Positions 1 through 10,981 of a DNA stretch of 64,000 nt are shown here, piece after piece. The notes beneath the pieces were generated by a model. The model saw nothing but the letters and a program-made list of their open reading frames with translations. It did no database searches and had not been told where the DNA came from. The stretch covers positions 124,001-188,000 of the forward strand of contig NW_027442251.1 in assembly GCF_048569485.1 (NCBI RefSeq), given 5' to 3'. The position numbers and the translations under genes are program-made. Source of the DNA: Anomaloglossus baeobatrachus. Its lineage: Eukaryota > Chordata > Amphibia > Anura > Aromobatidae. Positions within the stretch are counted from its first letter, which is position 1. Every line of letters starts with the position of its first letter.

Positions 1-318
1 ACAAGTCTGACACATACTCAACGGCTGGAGAGGATGATACAGGAGTATCTCCAAATGAACATCGATGCCATGACTGTGCAACTGGAGCCTTGCTCCTTTT
101 GGGCTTCAAACCTAGAAAAATGGCCAGAGCTCTCCAGTTACGCCTTGGAGATTTTGTCGTGTCCAGCTGCCAGCGTTGTCTCTGAACGTGTATTCAGTGC
201 TGCTGGGTGTGTGCTGACAGATAAGCGCACGCGTCTGTCCAGTGACAATGTCATCAAAATGAACAAGTCATGGATCCATAAGGAATTTACTACCCCTGTG
301 TCATCCTGGGGAGAGTAA
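1..318 (+). pseudogene. hAT transposase, C-terminal dimerisation region (partial)
   Basis: The reading frame is open from base 1 and stops at 316-318, so the N-terminal part is cut by the window edge. The protein carries the hAT C-terminal dimerisation signature: a Trp in SFWASNLEKW, then ALEILSCPAASVVSERVFSA, then AG, TDKRTRLS and a closing IKMNKSWI. In hAT transposases this segment mediates dimerisation, while the catalytic DDE residues lie mostly upstream. The closest relative in the window is the transposase ending at 21253, which shares SERVFSAAG-like and KMNKGWI motifs. The stop falls just before the tandem array begins. Activity cannot be judged from this fragment. Confidence 0.85.
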
Positions 319-3300
319 ATGCTTGTTGATTTGGAATGTGCTTGATGCAAATCAAAACATCCTGTTTGCAACTAGGGCCCAAGTGCTGCCACTGATGGGG
401 TGGGTGTCTGTGTGGCCCAATTTTTGGAAAAAAGGGAGACTCCGCTTGGAGTAACCCTTGCTTGCTGTGTTTTTAAAAGAAGCCAAGATGAACAGAGCTG
501 GGATCAGGAAAGACTTTGCTACCTACCCCGGTGTCATCCTGGGGACGGTTAAGAATAGCGTATTTTTGAATGTGCTTGATGCAAATGTAGCTGTGAAGTG
601 TACAACTGGGGCACAACTGCTGCCACTGAAGGGGTGGGTGTGTGTGGGGCCCAATTTTTGGAAAAAAGGGAGACTCCGCTTGGAGTAACCCTTGCTTGCT
701 GTGTTTTTAAAAGAAGCCAAGATGAACAGAGCTGGGATCAGGAAAGACTTTGCTACCTACCCCGGTGTCATCTTGGGGACGGTTAATTATGGCGTATTTT
801 TGAATGTGCTTGATGCAAATCAAAACATCCTGTTTGCAACTAGGGCCCAAGTGCTGCCACTGATGGGGTGGGTGTCTGTGTGGCCCAATTTTTGGAAAAA
901 AGGGAGACTCCGCTTGGAGTAACCCTTGCTTGCTGTGTTTTTAAAAGAAGCCAAGATGAACAGAGCTGGGATCAGGAAAGACTTTGCTACCTACCCCGGT
1001 GTCATCCTGGGGACGGTTAAGAATAGCGTATTTTTGAATGTGCTTGATGTAAATGTAGCTGTGAAGTGTACAACTGGGGCACAACTGCTGCCACTGAAGG
1101 GGTGGGTGTGTGTGGGGCCCAATTTTTGGAAAAAAGGGAGACTCCGCTTGGAGTAACCCTTGCTTGCTGTGTTTTTAAAAGAAGCCAAGATGAACAGAGC
1201 TGGGATCAGGAAAGACTTTGCTACCTACCCCGGTGTCATCCTGGGGACGGTTAATTATGGCGTATTTTTGAATGTGCTTGATGCAAATCAAAACATCCTG
1301 TTTGCAACTAGGGCCCAAGTGCTGCCACTGATGGGGTGGGTGTCTGTGTGGCCCAATTTTTGGAAAAAAGGGAGACTCCGCTTGGAGTAACCCTTGCTTG
1401 CTGTGTTTTTAAAAGAAGCCAAGATGAACAGAGCTGGGATCAGGAAAGACTTTGCTACCTACCCCGGTGTCATCCTGGGGACGGTTAAGAATAGCGTATT
1501 TTTGAATGTGCTTGATGCAAATGTAGCTGTGAAGTGTACAACTGGGGCACAACTGCTGCCACTGAAGGGGTGGGTGAGTGTGGGGCCCAATTTTTGGAAA
1601 AAAGGGAGACTCCGCTTGGAGTAACCCTTGCTTGCTGTGTTTTTAAAAGAAGCCAAGATGAACAGAGCTGGGATCAGGAAAGACTTTGCTACCTACCCCG
1701 GTGTCATCCTGGGGACGGTTAATTATGGCGTATTTTTGAATGTGCTTGATGCAAATCAAAACATCCTGTTTGCAACTAGGGCCCAAGTGCTGCCACTGAT
1801 GGGGTGGGTGTCTGTGTGGCCCAATTTTTGGAAAAAAGGGAGACTCCGCTTGGAGTAACCCTTGCTTGCTGTGTTTTTAAAAGAAGCCAAGATGAACAGA
1901 GCTGGGATCAGGAAAGACTTTGCTACCTACCCCGGTGTCATCCTGGGGACGGTTAATTATGGCGTATTTTTGAATGTGCTTGATGCAAATCAAAACATCC
2001 TGTTTGCAACTAGGGCCCAAGTGCTGCCACTGATGGGGTGGGTGTCTGTGTGGCCCAATTTTTGGAAAAAAGGGAGACTCCGCTTGGAGTAACCCTTGCT
2101 TGCTGTGTTTTTAAAAGAAGCCAAGATGAACAGAGCTGGGATCAGGAAAGACTTTGCTACCTACCCCGGTGTCATCCTGGGGACGGTTAATTATGGCGAA
2201 TTTTGGAATGTGCTTGATGGAAATCAAAACATCCTGTTTGCAACTAGGGCCCAAGTGCTGCCACTGATGGGGTGGGTGTCTGTGTGGCCCAATTTTTGGA
2301 AAAAAGGGAGACTCCGCTTGGAGTAACCCTTGCTTGCTGTGTTTTTAAAAGAAGCCAAGATGAACAGAGCTGGGATCAGGAAAGACTTTGCTACCTACCC
2401 CGGTGTCATCCTGGGGACGGTTAATTATGGCGTATTTTTGAATGTGCTTGATGCAAATCAAAACATCCTGTTTGCAACTAGGGCCCAAGTGCTGCCACTG
2501 ATGGGGTGGGTGTCTGTGTGGCCCAATTTTTGGAAAAAAGGGAGACTCCGCTTGGAGTAACCCTTGCTTGCTGTGTTTTTAAAAGAAGCCAAGATGAACA
2601 GAGCTGGGATCAGGAAAGACTTTGCTACCTACCCCGGTGTCATCCTGGGGACGGTTAATTATGGCGTATTTTTGAATGTGCTTGATGCAAATCAAAACAT
2701 CCTGTTTGCAACTAGGGCCCAAGTGCTGCCACTGATGGGGTGGGTGTCTGTGTGGCCCAATTTTTGGAAAAAAGGGAGACTCCGCTTGGAGTAACCCTTG
2801 CTTGCTGTGTTTTTAAAAGAAGCCAAGATGAACAAGTCATGGGTCAGCAAAGACTTTATCTACCTACCCCGGTGTCATCCTGGGGACGGATAAGAATGGC
2901 GTATTTTTGAATGTGCTTGATGCAAATCAAAACATCCTGTTTGCAACTAGGGCCCAAGTCCTGCCACTGATGGGGTGGGTGTCTGTGTGGCCCAATTTTT
3001 GGAAAAAAGGGAGACTCCGCTTGGAGTAACCCTTGCTTGCTGTGTTTTTAAAAGAAGCCAAGATGAACAGAGCTGGGATCAGGAAAGACTTTGCTACCTA
3101 CCCCGGTGTCATCCTGGGGACGGTTAATTATGGCGTATTTTTGAATTTGCTTGATGCAAATCAAAACATCCTGTTTGCAACTAGGGCCCAAGTGCTGCCA
3201 CTGATGGGGTGGGTGTCTGTGTGGCCCAATTTTTGGAAAAAAGGGAGACTCCGCTTGGAGTAACCCTTGCTTGCTGTGTTTTTAAAAGAAGCCAAGATGA

Positions 3301-3493
3301 ACAGAGCTGGGATCAGGAAAGACTTTGCTACCTACCCCGGTGTCATCCTGGGGACGGTTAAGAATAGCGTATTTTTGAATGTGCTTGATGCAAATGTAGC
3401 TGTGAAGTGTACAACTGGGGCACAACTGCTGCCACTGAAGGGGTGGGTGTGTGTGGGACCCAATTTTTGGAAAAAAGGGAGACTCCGCTTGGA
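319..3493 (+). repeat. 234-bp tandem array (about 13.5 units) in hAT-1 3' region
   Basis: Units repeat every 234 bp, for example from 458, 692, 926, 1160, 1394, 1628, 1862, 2096, 2330, 2564, 3033 and 3267. Two main variants exist. Type A contains gtagctgtgaagtgtacaac; type B contains caaaacatcctgtttgcaac. The order from 458 is A B A B A B B B B B C B A, so part of the array has an AB dimer (468-bp) structure. The C unit at about 2798-3032 keeps aacaagtcatggg, which matches the last codons of the hAT ORF (KMNKSW). The array therefore grew from the transposase 3' end plus UTR. 234 is a multiple of three, so each unit shows a 76-codon ORF, which I regard as incidental. Confidence 0.95.
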
Positions 3494-3826
3494 GTCACCT
3501 TGCGGTGTTTTACATGATTTTAGAATGGCGTGCCATGCCTATATCTGTGTGTCCTCCTCTTTTTCCTTGTCCAGCTGTTTTGTTTTCGCATGAGTATATG
3601 TCCTTGTCACTTTCCCATGTGTTTGTGTTGTGTTGTGAGTTGTTTGTCACCTTTTGGACACCTTTGAGGGTGTTTTCTAGGTGTTTTACTGTGTTTGTGA
3701 TTGCCTGCCATTGTTTCCTATTGGCTCGAGTTCGGTTCGTCGAACGTTCGACGAGCCGAACTCGAACGGGAGCTCCGTTCGGCGAACCGACCTCGAGCCG
3801 AACCGGGACCGGTTCGCTCATCTCTA
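3494..3826 (+). repeat. hAT-1 3' terminal segment with GC-rich foldback
   Basis: This is unique sequence after the last array unit, ending in the terminal inverted repeat. Positions 3728-3763 form a 36-bp near-perfect palindrome centred on aacgtt (one mismatch). A wider ctcgag...ctcgag symmetry spans to about 3797. The second hAT has an equivalent GC-rich foldback next to its end (23425-23478). Subterminal structures of this kind are common in hAT elements and may bind transposase; that role is inferred. The same segment recurs at 44474-44808 and 47893-48224. Confidence 0.75.
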
Positions 3827-4301
3827 CTCCTGGACATAGCATTCGAATTACCAGTTCCCTGAAGGCTGAAATGCGTAGTGGCCGGAAATCATGAACAATT
3901 ACAATGGGCGTATGTGCTGTAGATCCTGCGTCAGTTGTAGCTTGGAACTTTGTCTTTTCACGGATTTGCCCGTCTCTCATGGTGTTGGGCTATTTTCGGA
4001 TCAAAATGGTGTGTCCCTCCTTGGCCCGTATCATGGGTTATTTCAGGGGCAAATTTAACTCTCTTAGCACTTTTCTCCTTAATTGTGGCCGTTGAATTGT
4101 GGGGTCAAGGTCTATCCAACCAGCATATTTGTTGTTTTTCAGACAATTTAGGGCTCGTGCATAGTAATAATAACACAGGTTTCCAAGGGTAAAAATTTTT
4201 GAAAGATGTGATTTTTTTCATACTTTTGATCATTGGACTCAGTAAAAATATTGAAAAAATATCATCACGTACAGTTTTTTCACAAACACTGATTCTATAG
4301 G
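3827..4301. other. unclassified stretch upstream of the old ORF family
   Basis: No convincing gene is visible here. The stretch runs from the hAT end into the region before the ATAGG target site of the first LTR insertion. It probably belongs to the same old element as the ORF fragments that follow, since the LTR interrupts one continuous unit (tail before 4302, continuation after 5041). It recurs almost unchanged at 48225-48699. Confidence 0.4.
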
Positions 4302-5041
4302 TGTTAGGGCCAGGTGGACGGGCAGACCCAGGAGGTGGATCCACTGGGCCGAACACCTTAATGAAGGCAAGGGGTCCGGTAGCCGGAGCACTACGGGTAG
4401 CAGGACAGTCCGTGCAAAAGAGTGGAATGGAGAAGTCCCTGGGACCACGGAGTCACTGATGGTAGTCCGGGTGACGGAGCTCAGGTTCGGAGGCCGAGAT
4501 GTCAGGCAGAGTCCGGAACCGATGGAGCGAGAGGACGGGTCACCACAGGGATCAGAGATGGTACGGACTGACGGGATGGCAGATAGTCAGCGTTCGGGGT
4601 TCGGGAATCGGCAGGACCGGATGGCGAGGCAGGAGCGGCTCTAGAAGAGAGATAGGTAAGTATATCACAGAGACACAAGGAGACCTGACTCCTAGCTTAG
4701 GAAACACGAAGAACAGGCCCCGCCCACTTGGACATTAAACCCCTTTATACCCTGTACCTGTGTGTTCAATTTCCTGTCAGTGGACGCTGGCCCTTTAAGA
4801 GAGGGTCAATGACCGCGCGCGCGCCCTAATGCGCATGCGCGAGGCCCGGGTGCCAGAAGCCAGGGCAGGGAGCGGTGTATAGGAAGCAGGGGAGCCGGCC
4901 TGGAGCAGGGCTGCCGACGGGCGCCGGGAGCGGGGACCGGGCCGCCTGGGGACCGCAGGTGGTGGAGGCTGGAGACCGTGGAGCGGGGGATGTCTGCCAG
5001 AGGAGCCGGGGAGCGAAGCAGGGGACCCGGAGAGCGTGACA
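4302..5041 (+). mobile_element. solo LTR, TGTTAG...TGACA type (LTR-1)
   Basis: A 740-bp sequence that starts with TGTTAGGG and ends with GTGACA, flanked by a perfect 5-bp target duplication ATAGG (4297-4301 and 5042-5046). This TG...CA layout without internal coding fits a solo LTR of a retrovirus-like or Gypsy-type element. It contains a GC-rich minisatellite-like tract near its 3' end. The duplicate at 48700-49481 is 42 bp longer because that tract has two more units of about 21 bp. It lies inside the old ORF unit described at 5042-8517. Confidence 0.75.
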
Positions 5042-5258
5042 ATAGGTTTCCAAAAGGTTAGAATTCTGAAAAGATTCCCTCCATACTTTTCTGAAGATGG
5101 TGCTCTAGTGTATTCAAGCGATGTTCCTGTGCTGATGGAAAATGTAACATTAAGTACAATGTGAGCGAGTGGAGACACGTCATTGTTTCATCCAAAAAGT
5201 CTGAAAGCTGTGCTACTGCTCAATGGCAGTAAGTATTCTTCAGTGTGTGTAGGGCATG

Positions 5259-6171
5259 TGTCGCGGGCAGAGGGGCCACGCACGCTACGCTCGGGTTCGG
5301 GGACTTCTGCTGCTGCTGCTGCTCGGTGGCTCGAGCGGAGGGCCAGATCCGGGGACTCGAGCAGCGCTCCTCGCCCACGAGTGAAAAGGGGGTGGTTTGT
5401 TTGGGGAGATAGTTAGTGACGTCACCCACAGGTCGTGGTGATAATGGGCACCACCACTGCTGGTGACGGGGATCCCGGGAGCGATGGCAGGGAGCAGCTA
5501 GGATGTTGGTTCCCCCTCCGTGGGTAGGGGTTGGTGATCCCGGGGCCCGGTGGCGGTACGGGGAGGCTGGATGGCTGGGGTGTACGTACCGAGGGAGCCC
5601 GTTTGCCCGCAGGCGCTGGCCCTTGGATCTCTAGCCTATGGCGGTGGCTTTTTATCCTCACGGTGTGGACGGTTGCCTTCTGTCGGGTCTTGGGTGTTAG
5701 GGAACCCCTGGGATTCCGGTCACTCTCGGATTTGACCATTGTCGGCGGCTCCTAGCCTGGTCAGGGTCCAATGGCCCTGCCTTTGTGCTTGGTACAGATC
5801 CGCTCACCGGTTCAGTTCCCCTCGGGTCACCGCCCGTCCCCGGTCCTACGGTTCAGCTGACTTGTACCACCTCCTGCAGACGGCCACCACCGTCTGCCGA
5901 CCTTGCTGACAGTGCCTGGGCTCCTACCCAGACACTAACAGTTTCTGTCCTCTCACTTTCCACTACAAAACTAAACTAACTGCTTTTCCCGCCTCCAGGC
6001 CTGTGAACTCCTCGGTGGGTGGGGCCAACCGCCTGGCTCCGCCCCACCTGGTGTGGACATCAGACCCTGGAGGAGGCAACAAGGATTTTGTGTGACTGAT
6101 GTAGACTATCCAGGGGAGGGGGTGTGTGTGATTTTGTGTTTGTGACTACCTGGCTAGTCCAGGGCGTCACA
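5259..6171 (-). mobile_element. solo LTR, TGTGACGCCCTG type (LTR-2)
   Basis: Read on the minus strand it begins TGTGACGCCCTGG and ends CCCGCGACACA, 913 bp. It is flanked by a perfect 4-bp target duplication CATG (5255-5258 and 6172-6175). It interrupts the old ORF family exactly between its GH and AMHLEESCENL segments. The start TGTGAYGCCCTG is shared with the LTR at 7295 and with the pair in the Ngaro palindrome, so these belong to one group, probably Ty3/Gypsy given the 4-bp duplication and the Gypsy pieces nearby. No internal region is present. The duplicate is at 49699-50612. Confidence 0.8.
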
Positions 6172-6339
6172 CATGCTATGCACTTGGAAGAAAGCTGTGA
6201 GAATTTAGACTTTATTCTCAAGAAACTTAACTACAAGGAGCATGGATGGTCAATATGTGGTGGTCTAAAAATGTTCTCATTGCTTCTTGGGCAGCAAGGA
6301 GGATATATTAAATACCCATGCTGTTCTGCCTCATGGCAG

Positions 6340-6985
6340 CCTGCTAATAGTCATTCATTGAAATTTCTGTTACAACCCCTAGAGATCATTGTTATTCTTT
6401 TGAATTGCTGAGTTTCCCTTTAAGCTAAATGTATTCTGGGTAAGGAATGCCTCCCTGAGCTGAGAAGAAGCCTGCAGCCATTTTCTCTTTGGATTTGTCA
6501 GGAAAGGACATGCCGACTTACCTCTCTGTACATTCACCCCTGCCTAGTGTAATCCGGTGAGCAAAGCAAATTACATGTGTTAGTGATAGAATCCTAGATG
6601 GAAGAGTGTAGTAAATGCATTGTACATTGTACTTCTACACCTTTAGTGTCATCCCTGTCTTGTTTGTCTAGATAAGATTTCTATGTATTGCAGATGCAGT
6701 GACCTTTCACCTACATTCTCGTAAGAACTGCATCTCATGTACTGTTATGCTATGTTAACTCTGTATTAACACTGTACTGACTGTAATCATTTTCTTGTTA
6801 TAGTTTTTACCCGTATAAAACAGTATCTTGGATATACCGTATTCTGTCTTCAACTGCATCTTGGATATTCCTATATTCACTGTATATTCCATGTATACTG
6901 CAATCAAGTTCACGTTACCAGCTAATAAATCAAGGCTATTGAACTCCACAGTCTGTTTATTTGAAATGTGAACTAGGGTTTAGCT
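6340..6985. mobile_element. unclassified LTR-like insert in the old ORF
   Basis: The ORF family sequence leaves off near 6340 and resumes near 6986, where QHYVKE-like codons appear. The roughly 640 bp between are non-coding. They contain a TATA-like ccgtataaaa (about 6811) and an aataaa signal (6925), which would suit an LTR. The exact ends and target duplication are not clear to me. It recurs near 50781-51426. Confidence 0.4.
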
Positions 6986-7294
6986 GTATGCTAGAGATTC
7001 ACAGCATTACGTAAAAGAAGGCAGAACACATGCTTTTTGTGTGAATTGGAAAGCCAGGTTAGGACTCTTCACTGGAGCAAAAAAAATTGGCCAACAAGAA
7101 CATCTTTGTAACCGGGACTCAAGAACATTGTTGCATAAAGCTTAGTTGATCCCACCTAAAGTTCTCTTGCCACCACTCCACTGTAAGCTTGGACTGATGA
7201 AGCTGTTTGTGAAAGCGCTACTGAAAGAAGGAGAGATGTTTAAGTACCTGTGTACCAAGTTTCAGGGACTGTCAGAATCAAGTCTGAAGGAAGG

Positions 7295-8087
7295 TGTGAT
7301 GCCCTGGCAAAACCAGGTAGTTACAGATAGGCCCCCGCACAACACCTTTCCTCACTTAGGAAACACACAGCCGACCTGAAACCCTAGTCACCTAGGACCC
7401 TGAAGCCAGGACCGAAACCAGCGGCCTAGCTAATTAAATGATTGAGGGCAGGATTATAGGTCCTATCCCACCTAAAGTCCCTCAAAGAAGACAACAGCCC
7501 ACTGATAGGGATAAGGCCACCGCCAGGGCCCTTAGATCCCACGGGCCAGCGCCTGCGGGCACGGCTCCTTAGGCCATATCCAGCCGGGAGCGGACTCCTG
7601 AGTTCCAGACCAGGCAGTCCACCATACACAAAAACAAGTGCAGAGTAAAGGACAGCGACCACCAGCCTGGGTGGGGGACCTGAATGCAACCGGCCGGGGC
7701 GGCAGGCCACCAGCACCTTTGGTTTACCGAAAGACTCGTGTGATTCATTTACTGTGAGTAACCAAACATCCCCCTGCTTGCTCAGGCGCGCCGGCCCTTG
7801 CCATCTCCATACCCTGCACAAAGACACTGGGCCCCGGGGCAATCATCCCTACACACGGAGGGGTTAACATCCAGCTGCCACTACATCTCTCCCGGGTATC
7901 CCATAACGGCAGCGGTGGTGTCCCACCTCACCACACACCGTTGGTGGCGTCACAAACTTAATACGGCCTAGCCCATACATCTACATTCCTCCTTTTATTC
8001 GACATGTCCGCGAGACCCCCGGGTCGAGCCACTCTCTTAGAAGGTCTGGATCCGACCAACGGCGGCTGCTGGCACAGGGGCAGCACA
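7295..8087 (+). mobile_element. solo LTR, TGTGATGCCCTG type (LTR-3)
   Basis: A 793-bp sequence starting TGTGATGCCCTGG and ending GGCAGCACA, without coding content. Flanks AAGG (7291-7294) and AAAG (8088-8091) fit a 4-bp target duplication with one mismatch. It sits in the old ORF family between LKEG and the next conserved segment, and it shares its first bases and the phrase ggcccccgca with the LTR at 41525. The duplicate lies at 51736-52528. Confidence 0.75.
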
Positions 8088-8517
8088 AAAGCATTTTTGT
8101 GGGTTCGGATATTCAGAAACCCATGAATGAAGGATGACGTGTTTTAAACAATAATGAAAACTGTTGAAAAAAGGGCTTGGGACTCTTTGAAAGAAGCAAT
8201 AAATACGTTTCTAGGTAACAACAAAGAATCAAAATTTAAGTCCATCGTGGAGAACATGCTGAAACGTTTCAAAGCCTTGGGTTGTCTAATGAATTTGAAG
8301 TTACATTTTTTACATTCCTATTTGGACTACTTGTCTGAAAACCTTGGTGCTGGTGGGAAGAACAAGAAGGTTTTCATCGGAATATCAAGGAGATGGAACG
8401 ACGATACCAAAGTAAATGAAACGTGAACATGATTGCCGGATGCTTCACAGAGAAGATCCACAGGCCTTCTATAAGAGAAAAGGGGGATTTAGAGAAAAGG
8501 AAAAAGTGCAAGAATAA

Positions 8518-9050
8518 ATTTCTAATAAAGTTGCAGAATGACTGTACAATAAATAAATGTATTTTATATATAAAATTGTGAATATTTTTGGTTACAATAA
8601 GTATTTTTCTTGTTCATGTCACTTGTATGTAACTTCACACATGGATTGTACAAAATCAATATTTGATGGTTAAAAAAAAATATTTATTTTTTTTTTAAAT
8701 CAGGACATTAGAAAACATAATAATCAGTCACTGGATTTGAAGTTTCATAAACCAAAATTTTACATAGCTGTGTAATTTGTCGGGCACCCACCGACAATAG
8801 AATAGCGCCAGATTTAGGAAGCTGGCTGAGGTCTGCAAAGTCTGTAGCCAGGTGACAAAATTGTCCAACCTGGGTTTCTTCCTTAAGTAGTCTCTGGTAT
8901 GATGATATGGCATAATCCTGGCAGCCGGAGTCGAAATCCCTAGATTGCGGTTATGATCTCCAATCGGAATTGGAGCCCCTAGATTGAAGCCATGTAGCCA
9001 AGTGATCCTCTAGTTGAAGCCAAAGTCCCTAGACCGAGTCCACAAGGCAT
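8518..9050. other. unclassified 3' flank of the old ORF unit
   Basis: This holds AT-rich sequence with poly-A/T tracts (8672-8698), then a stretch with several ccctaga-containing phrases (8938-9030). No gene is recognised. In the duplicate the corresponding stretch (52959-53690) is about 190 bp longer, because bases equivalent to 53494-53679 are missing here next to the palindrome arm. Confidence 0.4.
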
Positions 9051-9589
9051 CAAGCTGCATGGATAATGTTCATTTAAATGATGTGGATAGAAAGACTGAA
9101 GATATCTACATGTAGTCTGAAATCCATCATGAATCAATACTATTTTACACAGTCATAAGCAGCCCATGGGCATTCACCTGCATTCAAACCAATAACAGCT
9201 CATAGACCAGACAATCCATCTACCACTGGACCAAAGACAGGAAGTTAAATCCACTGCCTGCGGTAACCAACTTAATCCTATAGGCTACTCACACAACAAA
9301 CCCAACAGAAAGGAAAAAAACATGGCTTCGATTATCCATCCAATGAAAACGCATAACCATTGTGAGCCATTGGACAATGCAATTGGACACTTGGTGACAT
9401 GGTGCACGGCCCAATGAATCAAGTCTTTACTTCATATTCACGGTTTAAGCCCTTGGGTTCTAATATGCCCAGAGTACATATCCAGAAAGATTCTCTTTCT
9501 TTGAGCTAAACACAAGTCAACAATACATTGTAAGCAGATTCTATTACCAGTCCCACACCATTTTGTGACGCATAATCACACAGTGATCC

Positions 9590-9745
9590 AATTAAGATTC
9601 CAAGTCATCGAACATGTCCAAGCCATACGCAGAGGAGGCAATAGATTTAGGAAGCTCAAAGAAAGGGAATCTTTCTGGATATATACTCTGGGCACATTGG
9701 AACCCAAAGGCTTAAACCATGAATATGAAGTACAGACTTGATTCA
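9590..9745 (+). pseudogene. Penelope-like element endonuclease end (fragment)
   Basis: Translation gives FQVIEHVQAIRRGGN, then LKERESFWIYTLGTLEPKGL and NHEYE. This is the C-terminal pattern of the GIY-YIG endonuclease region of Penelope-like retroelements (RRGGxR...RExxWIYxLxTLxPxGLN). Reverse transcriptase sequence is not visible upstream; instead a diverged inverted copy of the same stretch lies at 9405-9510. Equivalent fragments in other copies are near 19195-19350 (minus), 28045-28200 (plus), 28922-29090 (minus) and 54205-54360 (plus). Confidence 0.7.
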
Positions 9746-10981
9746 TTGGGCCATGCATGGACATAATGGACATAATTCTAATAGGCAGGACAGGTAATAA
9801 GGAGCACAAGTTATATGCTAAAATGTGTTGTGTGACAAGACAGACACAGGAAAGGACATGATAACAGGTGTAGGGACCAACAAGGTGAGACAAGGGGTAT
9901 CAGGATAGGGTCAAGTAGGTATGAATGTAGTAATGGGGCAGGCATAGAGAATTGTATGTCAATGTGAATTACAATAAATCACTAAGGAAAGGAATATGTG
10001 AGTGTGTGCCTAATGTAAACTAATATTGTACTGGCAAAATTATAGATGGAAAGGGAGAAGGGGAGGGGGGAGAGAGGAGGCTGTAATTGACTACAAGGGT
10101 ATGAGTTATGAGTGATCATAGGGATAGTGTTACATAAGTGGAAATACCTATGGAGGACCGGATGTGTAAGCGCATACCTTATACAAACCTATAGAGTGCT
10201 GATGGGTGAGAGTGTGATGTTAGATATAAGACATCCTATAGTGAATAGTGAGCCGTAATCAAGTGCAACAGGGATATTTCACGTGACTATGGGAACCTGG
10301 AAGGTAAAGAAAGGGGAGAAAAAACTGTTAGACAAGGTAATCAGACATAATGTAACCAGTTGATCAGACATGATCACCTGGTTTGAGACCCCCTGCCTTA
10401 CACTATATAGATATCATGTTCATTCCCCATCTATCTTGCTCAGGAGAGCATCTCCCTCCCCCGGCACCAAGAGCAGCTCATACTGAATTGTTACATTGAC
10501 TAGTAACACTGCACACAGAAATGCACCTTAATATTCCACTGTTAACCCTTTCCTCCCAGCAGTAACACACAACTCCTCACCTTGATATCATGGTGATTTA
10601 TGGTCAGAATGACTTCAATGCGATCAGTGATTTCTATTCTAGCTCTGCTCACATAGATTTTATATCCACACTCAACTATAGGCCGTTCTTCATATTTTGG
10701 GGGCTTTAAGTCAGATATACTAGTTTGTGCCTGTATAGTATTGGTGTAGATGGGAGTGTAGGGCATGGGTTACATGGCACTGTGGTGGAATACTGATGGG
10801 AGGTATTGGTGCTGTGTTTGATGCTTCTACTGGGTATTTTCCTACAAATACTGGAACAGCTCACTGCTTAGAATGATCCTTCCCAGCTCTATAATATATT
10901 ATATATACCCCACAATGCAGGCTCACACACACATTTGTCTCAAGTGTGTTGTAGGGACACAGATACAGTCTTGGTCATGTG

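Larger units (their letters stand above)
1..3826 (+). mobile_element. hAT DNA transposon, 3' part (hAT-1)
   Basis: The 3' part of an autonomous-type hAT element: the transposase C-terminus, a long tandem array and the terminal sequence. The inner end of the element lies outside the window. The outer end reads, on the minus strand, TAGAGATGAGCGAACC at about 3811-3826. This matches the outer end of the second hAT at 23481-23496 (TAGTGATGAGCGAGTA), so the two belong to related families with a shared terminal TAGNGATGAGCGA. The target-site duplication cannot be tested because the other end is missing. Confidence 0.75.
5042..8517 (+). pseudogene. broken transposon-like ORF of a widespread uncharacterised family, copy 1
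   Basis: ORF pieces in one order and strand recall a protein family found across metazoan genomes, mostly annotated as uncharacterised and repeated. I cannot name its transposon class. Recognisable parts are LKAVLLLNGSKYSS (5207-5248), a KEHGWSICGGLKMFSLLLG block (6235-6291), LPPLHCKLGLMKLFVKAL (7164-7217), RAWDSLKEAINTFLGN (8172-8220) and LKLHFLHSYLDYLSENLGA (8295-8351). A terminal segment ends with TAA at 8515-8517, followed by aataaa signals. The unit is split by LTR insertions at 5259-6171 and 7295-8087 and by an unclassified insert around 6340-6985. Surrounding sequence continues across each insertion, which shows they came later. Confidence 0.7.

Noticed and set aside
458-3593. A row of 76-codon ORFs, one per 234-bp unit
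   Set aside because: The unit length is a multiple of three, so any open frame recurs. The frame has no recognisable domain and overlaps other frames equally open. It is a satellite, not a gene family.
4795-5178. Pro/Ser-rich ORFs on the minus strand in LTR-1
   Set aside because: Product of GC-rich minisatellite sequence; no domain and no conservation signal.
6378-6985. An 8-bp ctagagat target duplication marking a hAT insertion
   Set aside because: The sequence between has no convincing hAT inverted ends, and the ORF continuity suggests that the right-hand ctagagat is native coding sequence.
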